The notes under the pieces are model-generated. The model saw only the letters and a list, made by a program, of their open reading frames with translations. It was not told where the DNA came from and made no database searches. Positions 32,548 through 41,856 of a stretch of 64,000 bases of DNA are shown in pieces. How positions within the stretch are numbered: position 1 is the first letter of the stretch; each line of letters starts with the position of its first letter. The position numbers were made by a program, and so were the translations under genes. The stretch is from the NCBI RefSeq assembly GCF_014646255.1, contig NZ_BMNC01000008.1, positions 186,001-250,000 of the forward strand. The letters are read 5' to 3'. The DNA comes from Lentzea pudingi. Lineage in GTDB: Bacteria; Actinomycetota; Actinomycetes; Mycobacteriales; Pseudonocardiaceae.

Positions 32548-32994
32548 TCAGCGGGAGGCGGTGGCTCCCAAGCGATGTCGCAGTCGCAGGCGCATCGCGA
32601 TGCGCTCGTGCAGCCACAGGAAACCGATGGCCCAGCCGAGGCTCACGATCCCTTGGTAGGCGAGGAAACCGGTCAGGTCCGAGGGCAGCCGGACCTGACC
32701 GGCGAGCACGAGGCCCACGGTGGTCTCGTGGATCAGCCTGGCCAGTGGGAACGCCAGGAGCCAATAGAGGGCGACGGGAGCGAACCGCCCGGCCGGGAGC
32801 CGGCCCGCTGCCACCAGCAGGCTGAAACCTCCGCCGAACGCGCCCAGCGGCAGTCCGAGCGCCACGGTCGTGACGAACGCCCACCCGAGCGGCTGGCCCA
32901 CGAGCGCGGCCAGCCCTCCCGCGATGAGCCCGGCGGCCAGCCCGACGAACGCGCCGGGGACCGCTTCCTTCAGAAATCCTTCGCGGATCGGCAT
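32548..32994 (-). CDS. Four-helix membrane protein of unknown function
   Basis: 148 residues with four hydrophobic segments (about 10-32, 36-65, 70-90, 112-132) and a basic C-terminus (RIAMRLRLRHRLG). No family recognised. Starts one base after the stop of the Nramp-like permease gene and precedes terC, so probably an accessory membrane protein of that transport operon. Confidence 0.7.
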   Translation of the reverse strand: MPIREGFLKEAVPGAFVGLAAGLIAGGLAALVGQPLGWAFVTTVALGLPLGAFGGGFSLLVAAGRLPAGRFAPVALYWLLAFPLARLIHETTVGLVLAGQVRLPSDLTGFLAYQGIVSLGWAIGFLWLHERIAMRLRLRHRLGATASR

Positions 32995-32995
32995 G

Positions 32996-34489
32996 TCAGC
33001 CCACCACCACGCCGAACTTGACGAGGCTGAAGAACAGCATGCCCAGGTAGAACACCGCGCCGAAGCCGATGATGACGTTCGTGATCAGCTTGGGGCGGAT
33101 GGGTTTGGGCAGCATCCGGTTGTTCACCAGCAGGAGCACCACGCAGTAGGCGCCCATGGCGAACGTCGACAGGAACGCGAGCACGTCGAGGATCGCGCCC
33201 GGTCCGTCGGCCGGTCCGAACAGCAGGATCAGGATGCCGAAGGTGATGACACCCCAGAGGAATCCCGCGTAGAGGTGCGACATGCGGAACTTCTTCGCGC
33301 CCTTGACGAAGTGGTAGGTCATGTCCGCCTGGCCGCGCGAGAACGAGTCGAACAGGCCGAGCGTGGCGTTGAGGCCGATCAACGCGATGAAGCCGAGGAA
33401 CACCCCGCCCAGCACCGGACCGCCGGCCGACGCGAAGGCGTCCGACATGGCGTTCAGCGCGGCCTCGCGTTCACCGGACTCGATGAGGTTCTTGACGTCC
33501 GGCGAGGTCCTCGAAGCCGACTGCGCGAGGACCGTGAAAGAAACCGTGACGAGCATCGTGATGCCCCAGAAGAGCAACAGCGCGTCGAACGTCACCCAGC
33601 GCCGCCAGCCCTTCCACTTCGCGAGCTCCGCCTTGTCGTCGGTGTCGAACATGAAGCCGCGGCTGGGCATCTTCTCCTCGTCGCCCGCGTGCCGCAGCCC
33701 GCGGACCTTCGGGATGTGCGCGCCCATGCCGGCCCCGCTGTCGCGCAGGTGCAGCGTGTACCACATCTGCTGCATGCCGGACGGGCCGGCGAACGCGATC
33801 GAGCCGACGATGATCGGGAACCACTCCGGTGACATGGCCTGGGCCGGGAAGTACCCGAACTGGAACATGCCGGACACCGTGCTCGTCAGGTCGCCCCAGG
33901 TGCCGACCATCGCCGCCACCACGGCCGTGCTGACGACCAGCAGTCCGATGAGGATGGACAGCAGGTTCTCGAGCAGGTTGTAGATGACCTTCGCGAGGCT
34001 GAACAGCACCCCGACGAGGATCAGGCCCACGCAGGCCGACACCGTCCAGGGTATGCCGGTGATCTTCTCCAGAGCCGCCGCTCCTGCCGACAGGTGACCT
34101 GGCCAGATGTAGACGAGGATGGCCACCACGAAGAAGAACCACATGATCGGTTTGAACACGCGTGCGGCGCCGAAGAAGATGCTCTCCCCCGTCGCCATCG
34201 CGTACCGCGCCATCTCGAGCATGACGACGGCCTGCAGCGTCACGCCGATCAGGAAGAGCCACCTGATGTCCGGCCCGAAGACCAGCACCAGGCGGGGCCA
34301 CATGTAGGACTCGCCCATGCCCACGCCAAGAGCCACCAGGAACACCGTGGGACCGAGCAGGTGGATCGACGGTGGTGCGTCGGGGAGTTTCCTGATGGGC
34401 ATCGCTTCCAGCTTGCCCGCGGGCCAGAACCGCTCCTTCTCAGGGGGCGAACTGGTTTCCGTGCGAGCGGCCAGATTTGGATCATCCAC
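32996..34489 (-). CDS. Nramp-superfamily permease lacking the metal-binding motifs
   Basis: 497 residues from GTG at 34489 with GGAGG nine bases upstream; a hydrophilic N-terminus of about 45 residues and 11-12 membrane helices follow. Overall pattern is Nramp-like (GPTVFLVALGVGMGESYMWP in helix 1; IVGSIAFAGPSGMQQMWYT in helix 6), but the DPGN motif of helix 1 and the MPH motif of helix 6, which bind Mn/Fe, are replaced. A divalent-metal substrate is therefore doubtful. It lies downstream of the oxc-frc-ligase operon but is separated from it by a terminator, and no CATAC operator precedes it. Confidence 0.75.
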   Translation of the reverse strand: MDDPNLAARTETSSPPEKERFWPAGKLEAMPIRKLPDAPPSIHLLGPTVFLVALGVGMGESYMWPRLVLVFGPDIRWLFLIGVTLQAVVMLEMARYAMATGESIFFGAARVFKPIMWFFFVVAILVYIWPGHLSAGAAALEKITGIPWTVSACVGLILVGVLFSLAKVIYNLLENLLSILIGLLVVSTAVVAAMVGTWGDLTSTVSGMFQFGYFPAQAMSPEWFPIIVGSIAFAGPSGMQQMWYTLHLRDSGAGMGAHIPKVRGLRHAGDEEKMPSRGFMFDTDDKAELAKWKGWRRWVTFDALLLFWGITMLVTVSFTVLAQSASRTSPDVKNLIESGEREAALNAMSDAFASAGGPVLGGVFLGFIALIGLNATLGLFDSFSRGQADMTYHFVKGAKKFRMSHLYAGFLWGVITFGILILLFGPADGPGAILDVLAFLSTFAMGAYCVVLLLVNNRMLPKPIRPKLITNVIIGFGAVFYLGMLFFSLVKFGVVVG

Positions 34490-34602
34490 GGTTAACAACC
34501 TCCAGAGGACCGGCTGTCTTCGTTGACCTCCCTGGCGGGTTCGCGACCGTGGGCGTGTGCACGGTCGCGGACGGGCCATCTCTCCTTGGTACTGCCGCAA
34601 AA

Positions 34603-34632
34603 TGGTCGTGGCCTCTCCCAAGGCCACGACCA
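34603..34632 (-). terminator. Terminator of the oxc-frc-ligase operon
   Basis: TGGTCGTGGCC at 34603-34613 pairs with GGCCACGACCA at 34622-34632 (11 bp, 8-base loop). Read on the minus strand the stem follows the ligase stop by 12 bases and is followed by TTTTG. A good intrinsic terminator. Confidence 0.8.
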
Positions 34633-34644
34633 AATACGACTCAA

Positions 34645-36792
34645 CTACAGCAAGCCTGCAGCACGGGCCCACCGGTACTTCGCGCCCAGTACTGCGACAG
34701 GCTTCTCCGTTGTGTACGGATAAGCAACCACCCCATGGCGGTAGAGATATTCGCTCGCTTCCTCTACCTGCACGTCACCCGCGAGGGAGGCGACGACCGG
34801 TTTGTGGATGCCGTTCGCCCGGTACTCCTCCACGACGTCGACCACGAGCTTCGCGAACACCATCGGCGGCGTGACGATGGTGTGCCAGTAGCCCAGGATC
34901 AACGAGTGGATGCGCTCGTCGGCGAGACCGAGTGCGATCGTGTTCCGGTACGTCGAGGGCGGTTCGCCGCCGGTGATGTCGACGGGGTTGCCCGCCGCGC
35001 CGAAGGGTGGGATGAACTTCCGGAACGCCGCGTCCAGGTCGTCCGGGATGCTCATCAACGACAACCCGTTGTCCACACAGGCGTCCGAGAGCAGCACGCC
35101 CGAGCCGCCCGCACCCGTGATGATCACGACGTTCTCGCCCTGGGGCGTTGCCAGCAGCGGGATTCCGCGCGCGTACTCCAGCAGGTCGTTCAGGCCGGGT
35201 GCGCGGATCACGCCGCTCTGCCTGAGGATGTCGTCGTAGACCCGGTCGTTGCCGGCGAGCGCGCCGGTGTGCGAGCTCGCGGCCTTGGCGCCCTGGTCGG
35301 TCCGCCCGGCCTTGAGCACCACGACCGGTTTCTTGGCCGAGACGCGTTTCGCGGTCTCGGCGAAGGACCGGCCGTCCTTGAGGTCCTCCAGGTGCATCGC
35401 GACGAGCTGGGTGTTCGGGTCCGACTCGAAGAACGTCAGCAGGTCGTCCTCGTCGATGTCGGCCTTGTTGCCCACACCCACGATGGACGAGACGCCCATG
35501 CCCGCGGAACGGCTGAATCCGAGGATCGCCATGCCGATTCCGCCACTTTGCGACGTGAGAGCAACCCCGCCCTTGACGTCGTACGGCGTGCAGAACGTCG
35601 CGCTCAGGTTCTCGGGCGTGTAGTAGTAGCCGTAGATGTTCGGTCCGAGGATGCGGACGCCGTGCTTGCGCGCGATCGCCACGATCTCGTTCTGCAGCTC
35701 GATGTTGCCCGTCTCGCCGAAGCCGGACGGGATCATGATCGCGCCGCCGACGCCCTTCTTGCCGACCTCCTCCAGCGCGGCCGGCACGAACTTGGCCGGG
35801 ATGGCGAACACGGCGACGTCGATCTCTCCCGGCACGTCGGCGATGCTCGCGAACGCCTTGCGGTCGAGGATCTCGTCCGCCTTGGGGTTGATCGGGTAGA
35901 TCTCGCCCTGGTAGCCGCCGTTGACGAGGTTCTTCATCACCGAGTTGCCGATCTTGCCCTCTTCGTTCGAGGCACCGATCACGGCTACGGCGGACGGCTT
36001 CATGATCCGGTTCATCGAGGCGAGGATCTCGTCCTGCGTGAACCGGTGCGGCTCCTTGGCGGCGTCCTCGTCCACCAGGATGCGGACGTCGACCGCGGTA
36101 GCCCCTTGTGGTGTGGCCAGCACGGGGTTGAGGTCGACCTCGGCGAGCTGCGGGAAGTCCGTGACCAGGTCCGACACGCGGTGGATCAGGTCGGCGAGCT
36201 TGTCCGCGTCGACGCCCTGCGCGCCACGCACACCGTGCAGGATCTCCGCGGCCGCGATGCCGTTGACCATGGAGAGGGCCCCGGACGCGCTGGTGGGCGC
36301 CAGCCGGAACGTGACGTCCTTGAGCACCTCGACCAGGATGCCGCCGAGACCGAACGCGACGATCTTGCCGAACGTCTCGTCGGTGGTGGCGCCCACGATG
36401 ACCTCGTGGACCTCTTTCCCGGTCGGCAGCTGCTGCTGGACCTGGACGCCGGTGACGTCCGCGTCCGCCTTGTAGTTCCCGGCGTTGTGGATGATCGTGC
36501 GGTAGCCCTCGGCGACCTCGGAGGCGTTGCGCAGCCCCACGAGCACGCCGCCGGCCTCGGTCTTGTGCAGGATGTCCGGTGAGACGATCTTGAGCACGAC
36601 CGGGTAGCCGATCTCCTCGGCGAACGCGACGGCGCCCTCCGACGACTTCGCCAGCGCCTCGGCCGGGGTCGCGATCCCGTAGGCGTCGCAGACCCGCTTG
36701 CCCTCCGGTGCGGTGAGGGAGGATCGTCCCTCGGCCCGCACCTTCGCGAGTACGTTCTCGACCGCGGCGCGGTCGTAGCCGTTGTCCGGCAT
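34645..36792 (-). CDS. NDP-forming acyl-CoA synthetase (acid-CoA ligase)
   Basis: 715 residues: ATP-grasp (beta) domain first (1-235; VVLKIVSPDILHKTEAGGV), then CoA-binding and ligase (alpha) domains (SAVAVIGASNEEGKIGNSVMKNL in parts; SQSGGIG; the phospho-His region SHTGALAGND). The family converts an acid, CoA and ATP to acyl-CoA, ADP and phosphate, or the reverse. Third gene of the operon after oxc and frc (gap 21 bases). Candidate substrates are oxalate, formate or acetate: it could prime the cycle with oxalyl-CoA or recover ATP from formyl-CoA. Not decidable from sequence. Confidence 0.85.
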   Translation of the reverse strand: MPDNGYDRAAVENVLAKVRAEGRSSLTAPEGKRVCDAYGIATPAEALAKSSEGAVAFAEEIGYPVVLKIVSPDILHKTEAGGVLVGLRNASEVAEGYRTIIHNAGNYKADADVTGVQVQQQLPTGKEVHEVIVGATTDETFGKIVAFGLGGILVEVLKDVTFRLAPTSASGALSMVNGIAAAEILHGVRGAQGVDADKLADLIHRVSDLVTDFPQLAEVDLNPVLATPQGATAVDVRILVDEDAAKEPHRFTQDEILASMNRIMKPSAVAVIGASNEEGKIGNSVMKNLVNGGYQGEIYPINPKADEILDRKAFASIADVPGEIDVAVFAIPAKFVPAALEEVGKKGVGGAIMIPSGFGETGNIELQNEIVAIARKHGVRILGPNIYGYYYTPENLSATFCTPYDVKGGVALTSQSGGIGMAILGFSRSAGMGVSSIVGVGNKADIDEDDLLTFFESDPNTQLVAMHLEDLKDGRSFAETAKRVSAKKPVVVLKAGRTDQGAKAASSHTGALAGNDRVYDDILRQSGVIRAPGLNDLLEYARGIPLLATPQGENVVIITGAGGSGVLLSDACVDNGLSLMSIPDDLDAAFRKFIPPFGAAGNPVDITGGEPPSTYRNTIALGLADERIHSLILGYWHTIVTPPMVFAKLVVDVVEEYRANGIHKPVVASLAGDVQVEEASEYLYRHGVVAYPYTTEKPVAVLGAKYRWARAAGLL

Positions 36793-36813
36793 TGGTTTCT
36801 TCTCCCTTAAGGA

Positions 36814-38043
36814 TTAGATGACGCCGGCGGCGCGCAGTCCGGCCAGTCGGTCCGCGCTGTAGCCGAGTGCTCCGAGAACCTCGTCGTTGTGCTCACCGAG
36901 CAACGGCGGACGCTGGATCTGGACGGTGCTGTCCGAGAGCTTGAGCGGGTTGCCGACCGTCTTGAACGTGCCGCGCTCGGGGTGTTCGACCTCGACCACG
37001 GTGCCCAGTTCGGCCAGCGTCTCGTCCTCGATGATCTCCTTGGTGGACAGGATGGGTCCGCACGGGATGTTGTGGGCGTTGAGCTTGTCCATTACCTCCC
37101 ACTTGGTGTGCTTCTCCGTCCACTCCTCGATCAAGGCGAACGCCTTGTCCAGCTTGGAGAGCCGGACCTCGGGCGTGGCCCACGCCGGGTCCTCGGCGAG
37201 TTCGGGCCTGCCGATCAGCTCGGTCAGCGGGGCCCAGCCGACGGGCTGGATGATCACGTAGATGTAGTCGTTGGGGCCGCCGGGGGCGCAGCGCACCGCC
37301 CAGCCGGGCTGGCCACCACCGGACGCGTTGCCGGAGCGGGGCACCTCGTCGGAGAACTGCTCGTTCGGGTACTCCCCCAGCGGCCCGTGGGTGAGGCGCT
37401 GCTGGTCGCGCAGCTTCACCCGGCACAAGTTGAGCACCGCGTCCTGCATCGCGACCTGGACGCGCTGCCCGCGTCCGGTGTTGGTCCGTTGGTACAGCGC
37501 GGCCAGGATCGCGGCCACCAGGTGGATACCGGTGCCCGAGTCGCCGATCTGCGCGCCCGTGGCGAGCGGCGGACCGTCCTCGAACCCGGTGGTGCTCATC
37601 GAGCCGCCCATCGCCTGCGCGATCACCTCGTACGCCTTGAAGTCGGCGTAGCGGCCGGGCCCGAAGCCCTTGATCGACGCGTAGACGAGCCGGTCGTTGA
37701 GCTCCTGCAGCTTCTCCCACGGGTAGCCGAACCGCTCGACCACGCCGGGACCGAAGTTCTCGACGAGGACGTCGACGTCGCCGATGAGCTTCTCGAAGAC
37801 CTCTTTGCCCTCGGGCGACTTCATGTTGAGGGTGATGCTCCGCTTGTTGCAGTTGAGCATCGTGAAGTAGAGACTGTCCACTTCGGGCAGATCACGCAGC
37901 TGGCCGCGGGTGATGTCCCCCTTGCCGGGGGTCTCCAGCTTGATGACGTCCGCGCCCAGCCAGGCGAGCAGCTGGGTCGACGACGGTCCGGACTGCACGT
38001 GCGTCATGTCGAGGACTTTGACGCCCTCCAGGGCTTTGGCCAT
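36814..38043 (-). CDS. frc: Formyl-CoA:oxalate CoA-transferase
   Basis: 409 residues, class III CoA-transferase. Asp168 in ATGAQIGDSGTG is the catalytic nucleophile (Asp169 in the Oxalobacter enzyme), and the glycine loop PRSGNASGGGQPGW matches the lid loop of true Frc enzymes better than that of general CaiB-type transferases. AMQDAVLNL and IPCGPI are also family-typical. Reaction: formyl-CoA + oxalate to oxalyl-CoA + formate. Second gene after oxc (gap 10 bases). Cytoplasmic. Confidence 0.93.
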   Translation of the reverse strand: MAKALEGVKVLDMTHVQSGPSSTQLLAWLGADVIKLETPGKGDITRGQLRDLPEVDSLYFTMLNCNKRSITLNMKSPEGKEVFEKLIGDVDVLVENFGPGVVERFGYPWEKLQELNDRLVYASIKGFGPGRYADFKAYEVIAQAMGGSMSTTGFEDGPPLATGAQIGDSGTGIHLVAAILAALYQRTNTGRGQRVQVAMQDAVLNLCRVKLRDQQRLTHGPLGEYPNEQFSDEVPRSGNASGGGQPGWAVRCAPGGPNDYIYVIIQPVGWAPLTELIGRPELAEDPAWATPEVRLSKLDKAFALIEEWTEKHTKWEVMDKLNAHNIPCGPILSTKEIIEDETLAELGTVVEVEHPERGTFKTVGNPLKLSDSTVQIQRPPLLGEHNDEVLGALGYSADRLAGLRAAGVI

Positions 38044-38053
38044 CTCAGCTCAC

Positions 38054-39751
38054 CTACTTGTACATCGTCTGGTTCATGGTTCCGGGCGCGTACACGTCGG
38101 GGTCGATCCACACGTTGATCAGCGAGGGCTTGCCGGACTCGCGGGCGCGCCGCAGCGCCGGCCCGATGTCCTTGGGGTCGCGCACTTCCTCGCCGTAGCC
38201 GCCGAGCATCTTGGCGAACTGGTCGTACTTGACGTCGCCGAGCGTGTTGCCGACGCGCTCGCGCTCCAGCCCGTACTTGGCGGCCTGGCCGTAGCGGATC
38301 TGGTTCATCGACGAGTTGTTGCCGACGATGCCGACGAACGGCAGGTTGTAACGGACCAAAGTCTCGAAGTCCCAGCCGGTGAGGGAGAACGCGCCGTCAC
38401 CGAACAGGGCCACGACCTCCTTGTCCGGCCTGGCCAGTTTCGCGGCCAGCACGAACGGGATGCCGACGCCGAGCGTCCCGAGTGGACCGGGGTCCATCCA
38501 GTGGCCCGGCGACTTCGGTTGCACGACCTGGCCGGAGAACGTGACGACGTCGCCGCCGTCGCCGATGTAGATGGAGTCCTCGGTGAGGAAGTCGTTGATC
38601 TCGCTCACCAGCCGGTACGGGTGGATCGGCATGTCCTCGGAGCGCAGGTGCTCCAGGCGCTTCTGCCGGGCCTTCTCCTCGACCGCCTGCAGTTCCTCCA
38701 GCCACACCTTGCGGCCCATCGCGCCGTTGTCCTCGCGGCCCGACGCGGCCTGCGCGACGCTGGACAGGACCAGGTCGGCGTCACCGACGATGCCGAGGTC
38801 GACGTCCCGGTTCTTGCCGACGGTGCGGTAGTCGAGGTCGATCTGGACGACGGTCGCGTTCGCGGACAGCCTGCGCCCGTAGCCCATCCGGAAGTCGAAC
38901 GGGGTACCGACGATCACGATGACGTCGGCGTTGTCGAAGGCGTAGCGGCGCGACAGCTGGAAGTGGTGCGGGTCGCCGGGCGGGAGGGTGCCGCGGCCGG
39001 CGCCGTTCATGTAGGCGGGGATGTTGAGGGTTCGGACGAGGTCGATCGCGGAGTCCGTGGCCCGCGTCGTCCACACCTGGCTGCCGAGCAGGATCGCGGG
39101 CTTGCGGGCGTGCACCAGCAGGTCCGCGAGCTTCTCGATGTCCGCCGGGTCACCGACGCTGCGCGTGGACGCGCGGTAGTGGCCCGCCTCCGGTACTCGG
39201 GCGGTGCTCACCGGCACCTTGGCGTCGAGGACGTCGCGCGGGATCTCCAGGAACGACGGGCCGGGCGCGCCGGCGTTGGCCTCGCGGAACGCCATCGACA
39301 CCATGTCCGCGATGCGGGCGGTGTGCGGGACGTTCGCCGCGAACTTGGTGATCGGCGTCATCATGTCGACGTGCGGGAGGTCCTGCAGTGAGCCCATCTT
39401 GTGCTGGCTCAACGCACCCTGGCCGCCGATCAGCAGCATCGGGCTCTCCGCGCGGAACGCGTTCGCGACGCCTGTGACGGCGTCCGTGGTGCCCGGCCCG
39501 GCGGTGACGACGGCACAACCGGGTTTGCCGGTGATCCGCGCGTAGCCGTCGGCCGCGTGGGCCGCGACCTGTTCGTGCCGGACGTCGATGACGGCGATGC
39601 CCTCGTCCACGCAGCCGTCGTAGATGTCGATGATGTGCCCGCCGCACAGCGTGAAGATGGTGTCGACGCCCTCGGCTTTGAGGGCCTTCGCCACCAGGTG
39701 GCCACCAGAGATGGACTCAGGAATCGACTCCGGCTCCGCGGAACTCGTCAT
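38054..39751 (-). CDS. oxc: Oxalyl-CoA decarboxylase (ThDP-dependent)
   Basis: 565 residues with three-domain ThDP enzyme layout: the cofactor Glu at 60 (RHEQVAAHAADGYAR), the central domain, and GDGAFSLTGWDFETLVRYNLPFVGIVGNN as the ThDP/Mg motif (GDG...NN). Sequence alone cannot separate oxalyl-CoA decarboxylase from 2-hydroxyacyl-CoA lyase, and many databases would say acetolactate synthase; both other uses are less likely next to a clear frc and a formate dehydrogenase. Reaction: oxalyl-CoA to formyl-CoA + CO2. First gene of its operon, with a CATAC-C-GTATG operator 38 bases upstream. Confidence 0.85.
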   Translation of the reverse strand: MTSSAEPESIPESISGGHLVAKALKAEGVDTIFTLCGGHIIDIYDGCVDEGIAVIDVRHEQVAAHAADGYARITGKPGCAVVTAGPGTTDAVTGVANAFRAESPMLLIGGQGALSQHKMGSLQDLPHVDMMTPITKFAANVPHTARIADMVSMAFREANAGAPGPSFLEIPRDVLDAKVPVSTARVPEAGHYRASTRSVGDPADIEKLADLLVHARKPAILLGSQVWTTRATDSAIDLVRTLNIPAYMNGAGRGTLPPGDPHHFQLSRRYAFDNADVIVIVGTPFDFRMGYGRRLSANATVVQIDLDYRTVGKNRDVDLGIVGDADLVLSSVAQAASGREDNGAMGRKVWLEELQAVEEKARQKRLEHLRSEDMPIHPYRLVSEINDFLTEDSIYIGDGGDVVTFSGQVVQPKSPGHWMDPGPLGTLGVGIPFVLAAKLARPDKEVVALFGDGAFSLTGWDFETLVRYNLPFVGIVGNNSSMNQIRYGQAAKYGLERERVGNTLGDVKYDQFAKMLGGYGEEVRDPKDIGPALRRARESGKPSLINVWIDPDVYAPGTMNQTMYK

Positions 39752-39789
39752 CGGCGATCAGCTCCCCTTGGCGCTTCGACTGTAGATTG

Positions 39790-39800
39790 CATACCGTATG
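39790..39800. promoter_or_regulatory. CATAC-N-GTATG operator between oxc and the ligase pair
   Basis: CATACCGTATG, an exact palindrome around one base, within GATTGCATACCGTATGAGG, in the 126-base region between the divergent oxc and sucC-like genes, so it can control both. Confidence 0.78.
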
Positions 39801-39877
39801 AGGTAGGCATATCGTTACTCCGCTACCAACCGGATGTCCATAGATGGCCGCAAGTTTTCGGCGAGAGGACGTAGACG

Positions 39878-40978
39878 GTGGATCTTTTCGAACACGAGGC
39901 GCGGGACCTCTTCGAGCGGCACGGGGTGCCCGTTCCGCGTGGTCTCGTGGCGGACACTCCTGAGTCCGCGCGCGAGGCAGCCGCGGAACTCGGCGGCACT
40001 GTCGTCGTGAAGGCACAGGTGAAGACCGGCGGGCGCGGCAAGGCCGGTGGCATCAAGCTCGCTTCGTCGCCCGACGAAGCTTTCGCTGCCGCCACGGCCA
40101 TCCTGGGGATGGACATCAAGGGCCACACCGTGCACAAGGTCCTGGTCACCGAGGCGAGCGAGATCGCCGAGGAGTACTACCTGTCGTTCCTGCTCGACCG
40201 TGCCAACAGGACGTTCATCGGCATGGCCTCGGCCACCGGCGGCATGGAGATCGAGGAGATGGCGGACTCCATCACCCGGATGCCAGCTTCGGCCTTCGAC
40301 GCATCAGCGGTGTTCCCACCGGAAATTGCTGCACAGGTCAACGAGATCGCTTCCGCCCTGTGGAAGGTCTTCGTCTCCGAGGACGCCACGCTGGTCGAGG
40401 TCAACCCGTTGGCACGCACCAAGGACGGCCGGATCGTCGCGCTGGACGGCAAAGTGACGCTGGACGACAACGCGTCGTTCCGGCACTCTCGTCCCACAGA
40501 CGACGCTTCGGGTGATCCGCTGGAGGTGCGGGCCGCCGAGAAGGGACTGAACTACGTCAAGCTCGACGGCAGCGTCGGTGTCATCGGCAACGGCGCTGGG
40601 CTCGTCATGTCCACATTGGACGTCGTCGCGCTGGCCGGTGCCGCACCCGCGAACTTCCTCGACATCGGCGGAGGCGCCTCGGCCCAGGTGATGGCCGACG
40701 GCCTCGACGTCATCCTGTCGGACCCGTCGGTGCGCAGCGTGTTCGTGAACGTCTTCGGCGGCATCACCGCGTGCGACGCGGTGGCCAACGGGATCGTGCA
40801 GGCCCTTGGCATGCTGGGTGACCGCGCGGACAAGCCGCTGGTCGTCCGGCTCGACGGCAACAACGCCGACGCGGGCCACCGCATCCTCGACGAGGCACGA
40901 CACCCGCTGATCACCGTGGCGCACACGATGGACGACGCGGCGGGCCGTGCCGCCGCTCTCGCTGGCAAGGAGTCCTGA
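39878..40978 (+). CDS. sucC-like: Succinyl-CoA synthetase beta-like subunit (ATP-grasp)
   Basis: 366 residues, a little shorter than typical SucC (about 390). GTG start with GAGAGGA upstream. ATP-grasp motifs KAQVKTGGRGKAGGIKLA and EVNPLA are present, and the C-terminal domain has FGGITACDAVANGI. Its stop overlaps the alpha subunit start by one base. Being under the regulon operator, it is probably a dedicated paralogue: either it supplies succinyl-CoA as CoA donor for oxalate, or it acts on another acid. Housekeeping role not excluded. Confidence 0.85.
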   Translation: MDLFEHEARDLFERHGVPVPRGLVADTPESAREAAAELGGTVVVKAQVKTGGRGKAGGIKLASSPDEAFAAATAILGMDIKGHTVHKVLVTEASEIAEEYYLSFLLDRANRTFIGMASATGGMEIEEMADSITRMPASAFDASAVFPPEIAAQVNEIASALWKVFVSEDATLVEVNPLARTKDGRIVALDGKVTLDDNASFRHSRPTDDASGDPLEVRAAEKGLNYVKLDGSVGVIGNGAGLVMSTLDVVALAGAAPANFLDIGGGASAQVMADGLDVILSDPSVRSVFVNVFGGITACDAVANGIVQALGMLGDRADKPLVVRLDGNNADAGHRILDEARHPLITVAHTMDDAAGRAAALAGKES

Positions 40979-41856
40979 TGGCGATCTTCCTCGACGAGAA
41001 CAGCCGCGTGGTCGTGCAGGGCATGACGGGAGCGGAGGGTGTCAAGCACACCCGTCGCATGCTCGCGGCCGGCACGCAGGTCGTCGGCGGTGTCAACGCC
41101 CGCAAGGCGGGCACGTCCGTGGACTTCGACGACGTGACGCTGCCGGTGTTCGGCACGGTCACCGAGGCGATGGACGCGACCGGCGCGAACGTGTCGGTGC
41201 TCTTCGTCCCGCCCGCCTTCACCGGTGACGCGGTGATCGAGGCGATCGACGCGTCGATCGGCCTGGCCGTGGTGATCACGGAAGGCGTCCCGGTCCACGA
41301 CACGGCACGGTTCTGGGCGCACGCCCAGGGCAGGCAGACCCGGATCATCGGACCGAACTGCCCCGGCATCATCAGCCCCGGCAAGTCCAACGCGGGCATC
41401 ATCCCGTCGGACATCACCAAGCCCGGCTCGATCGGCCTGGTGTCGAAGTCGGGAACGCTGACGTACCAGCTGATGCACGAGCTGAAGGACTTCGGCTTCA
41501 CCACGTGCGTCGGCATCGGCGGCGACCCGATCGTCGGCACCACGCACATCGACGCGATCGAGGCGTTCGAGGCGGACCCCGAGACCGAGCTGATCGTGAT
41601 GATCGGCGAGATCGGCGGCGACGCGGAGGAACGCGCGGCGGAGTTCGTGCGGGACAACGTGTCCAAGCCCGTGGTCGGCTACGTCGCCGGCTTCACCGCG
41701 CCCGAGGGCAAGACGATGGGCCACGCGGGCGCCATCGTCTCGGGGTCCTCGGGCACGGCGGAGGCCAAGAAGCAGGCCATGGAGGCGGTCGGGATCAGGG
41801 TCGGCAAGACGCCGTCGGAGACCGCGGCCCTGGCCAGGGCGATCCTGACCAGCTAG
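40978..41856 (+). CDS. sucD-like: Succinyl-CoA synthetase alpha-like subunit
   Basis: 292 residues. CoA-binding Rossmann start (VQGMTGAEGVKHTRRMLAAG), then IGPNCPGIISPGKSNAGI and the phospho-His motif GHAGAIVSGSSGTAE (about 244). Normal length for SucD. Forms the heterodimer with the preceding gene. Reaction in the family: succinate + CoA + NTP to succinyl-CoA. Confidence 0.88.
   Translation: MAIFLDENSRVVVQGMTGAEGVKHTRRMLAAGTQVVGGVNARKAGTSVDFDDVTLPVFGTVTEAMDATGANVSVLFVPPAFTGDAVIEAIDASIGLAVVITEGVPVHDTARFWAHAQGRQTRIIGPNCPGIISPGKSNAGIIPSDITKPGSIGLVSKSGTLTYQLMHELKDFGFTTCVGIGGDPIVGTTHIDAIEAFEADPETELIVMIGEIGGDAEERAAEFVRDNVSKPVVGYVAGFTAPEGKTMGHAGAIVSGSSGTAEAKKQAMEAVGIRVGKTPSETAALARAILTS

Noticed and set aside
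38054..39751. Acetolactate synthase
   Set aside because: Shares only the ThDP fold; neighbours frc, formate dehydrogenase and the shared operator point to oxalyl-CoA decarboxylase, with 2-hydroxyacyl-CoA lyase as the remaining alternative.
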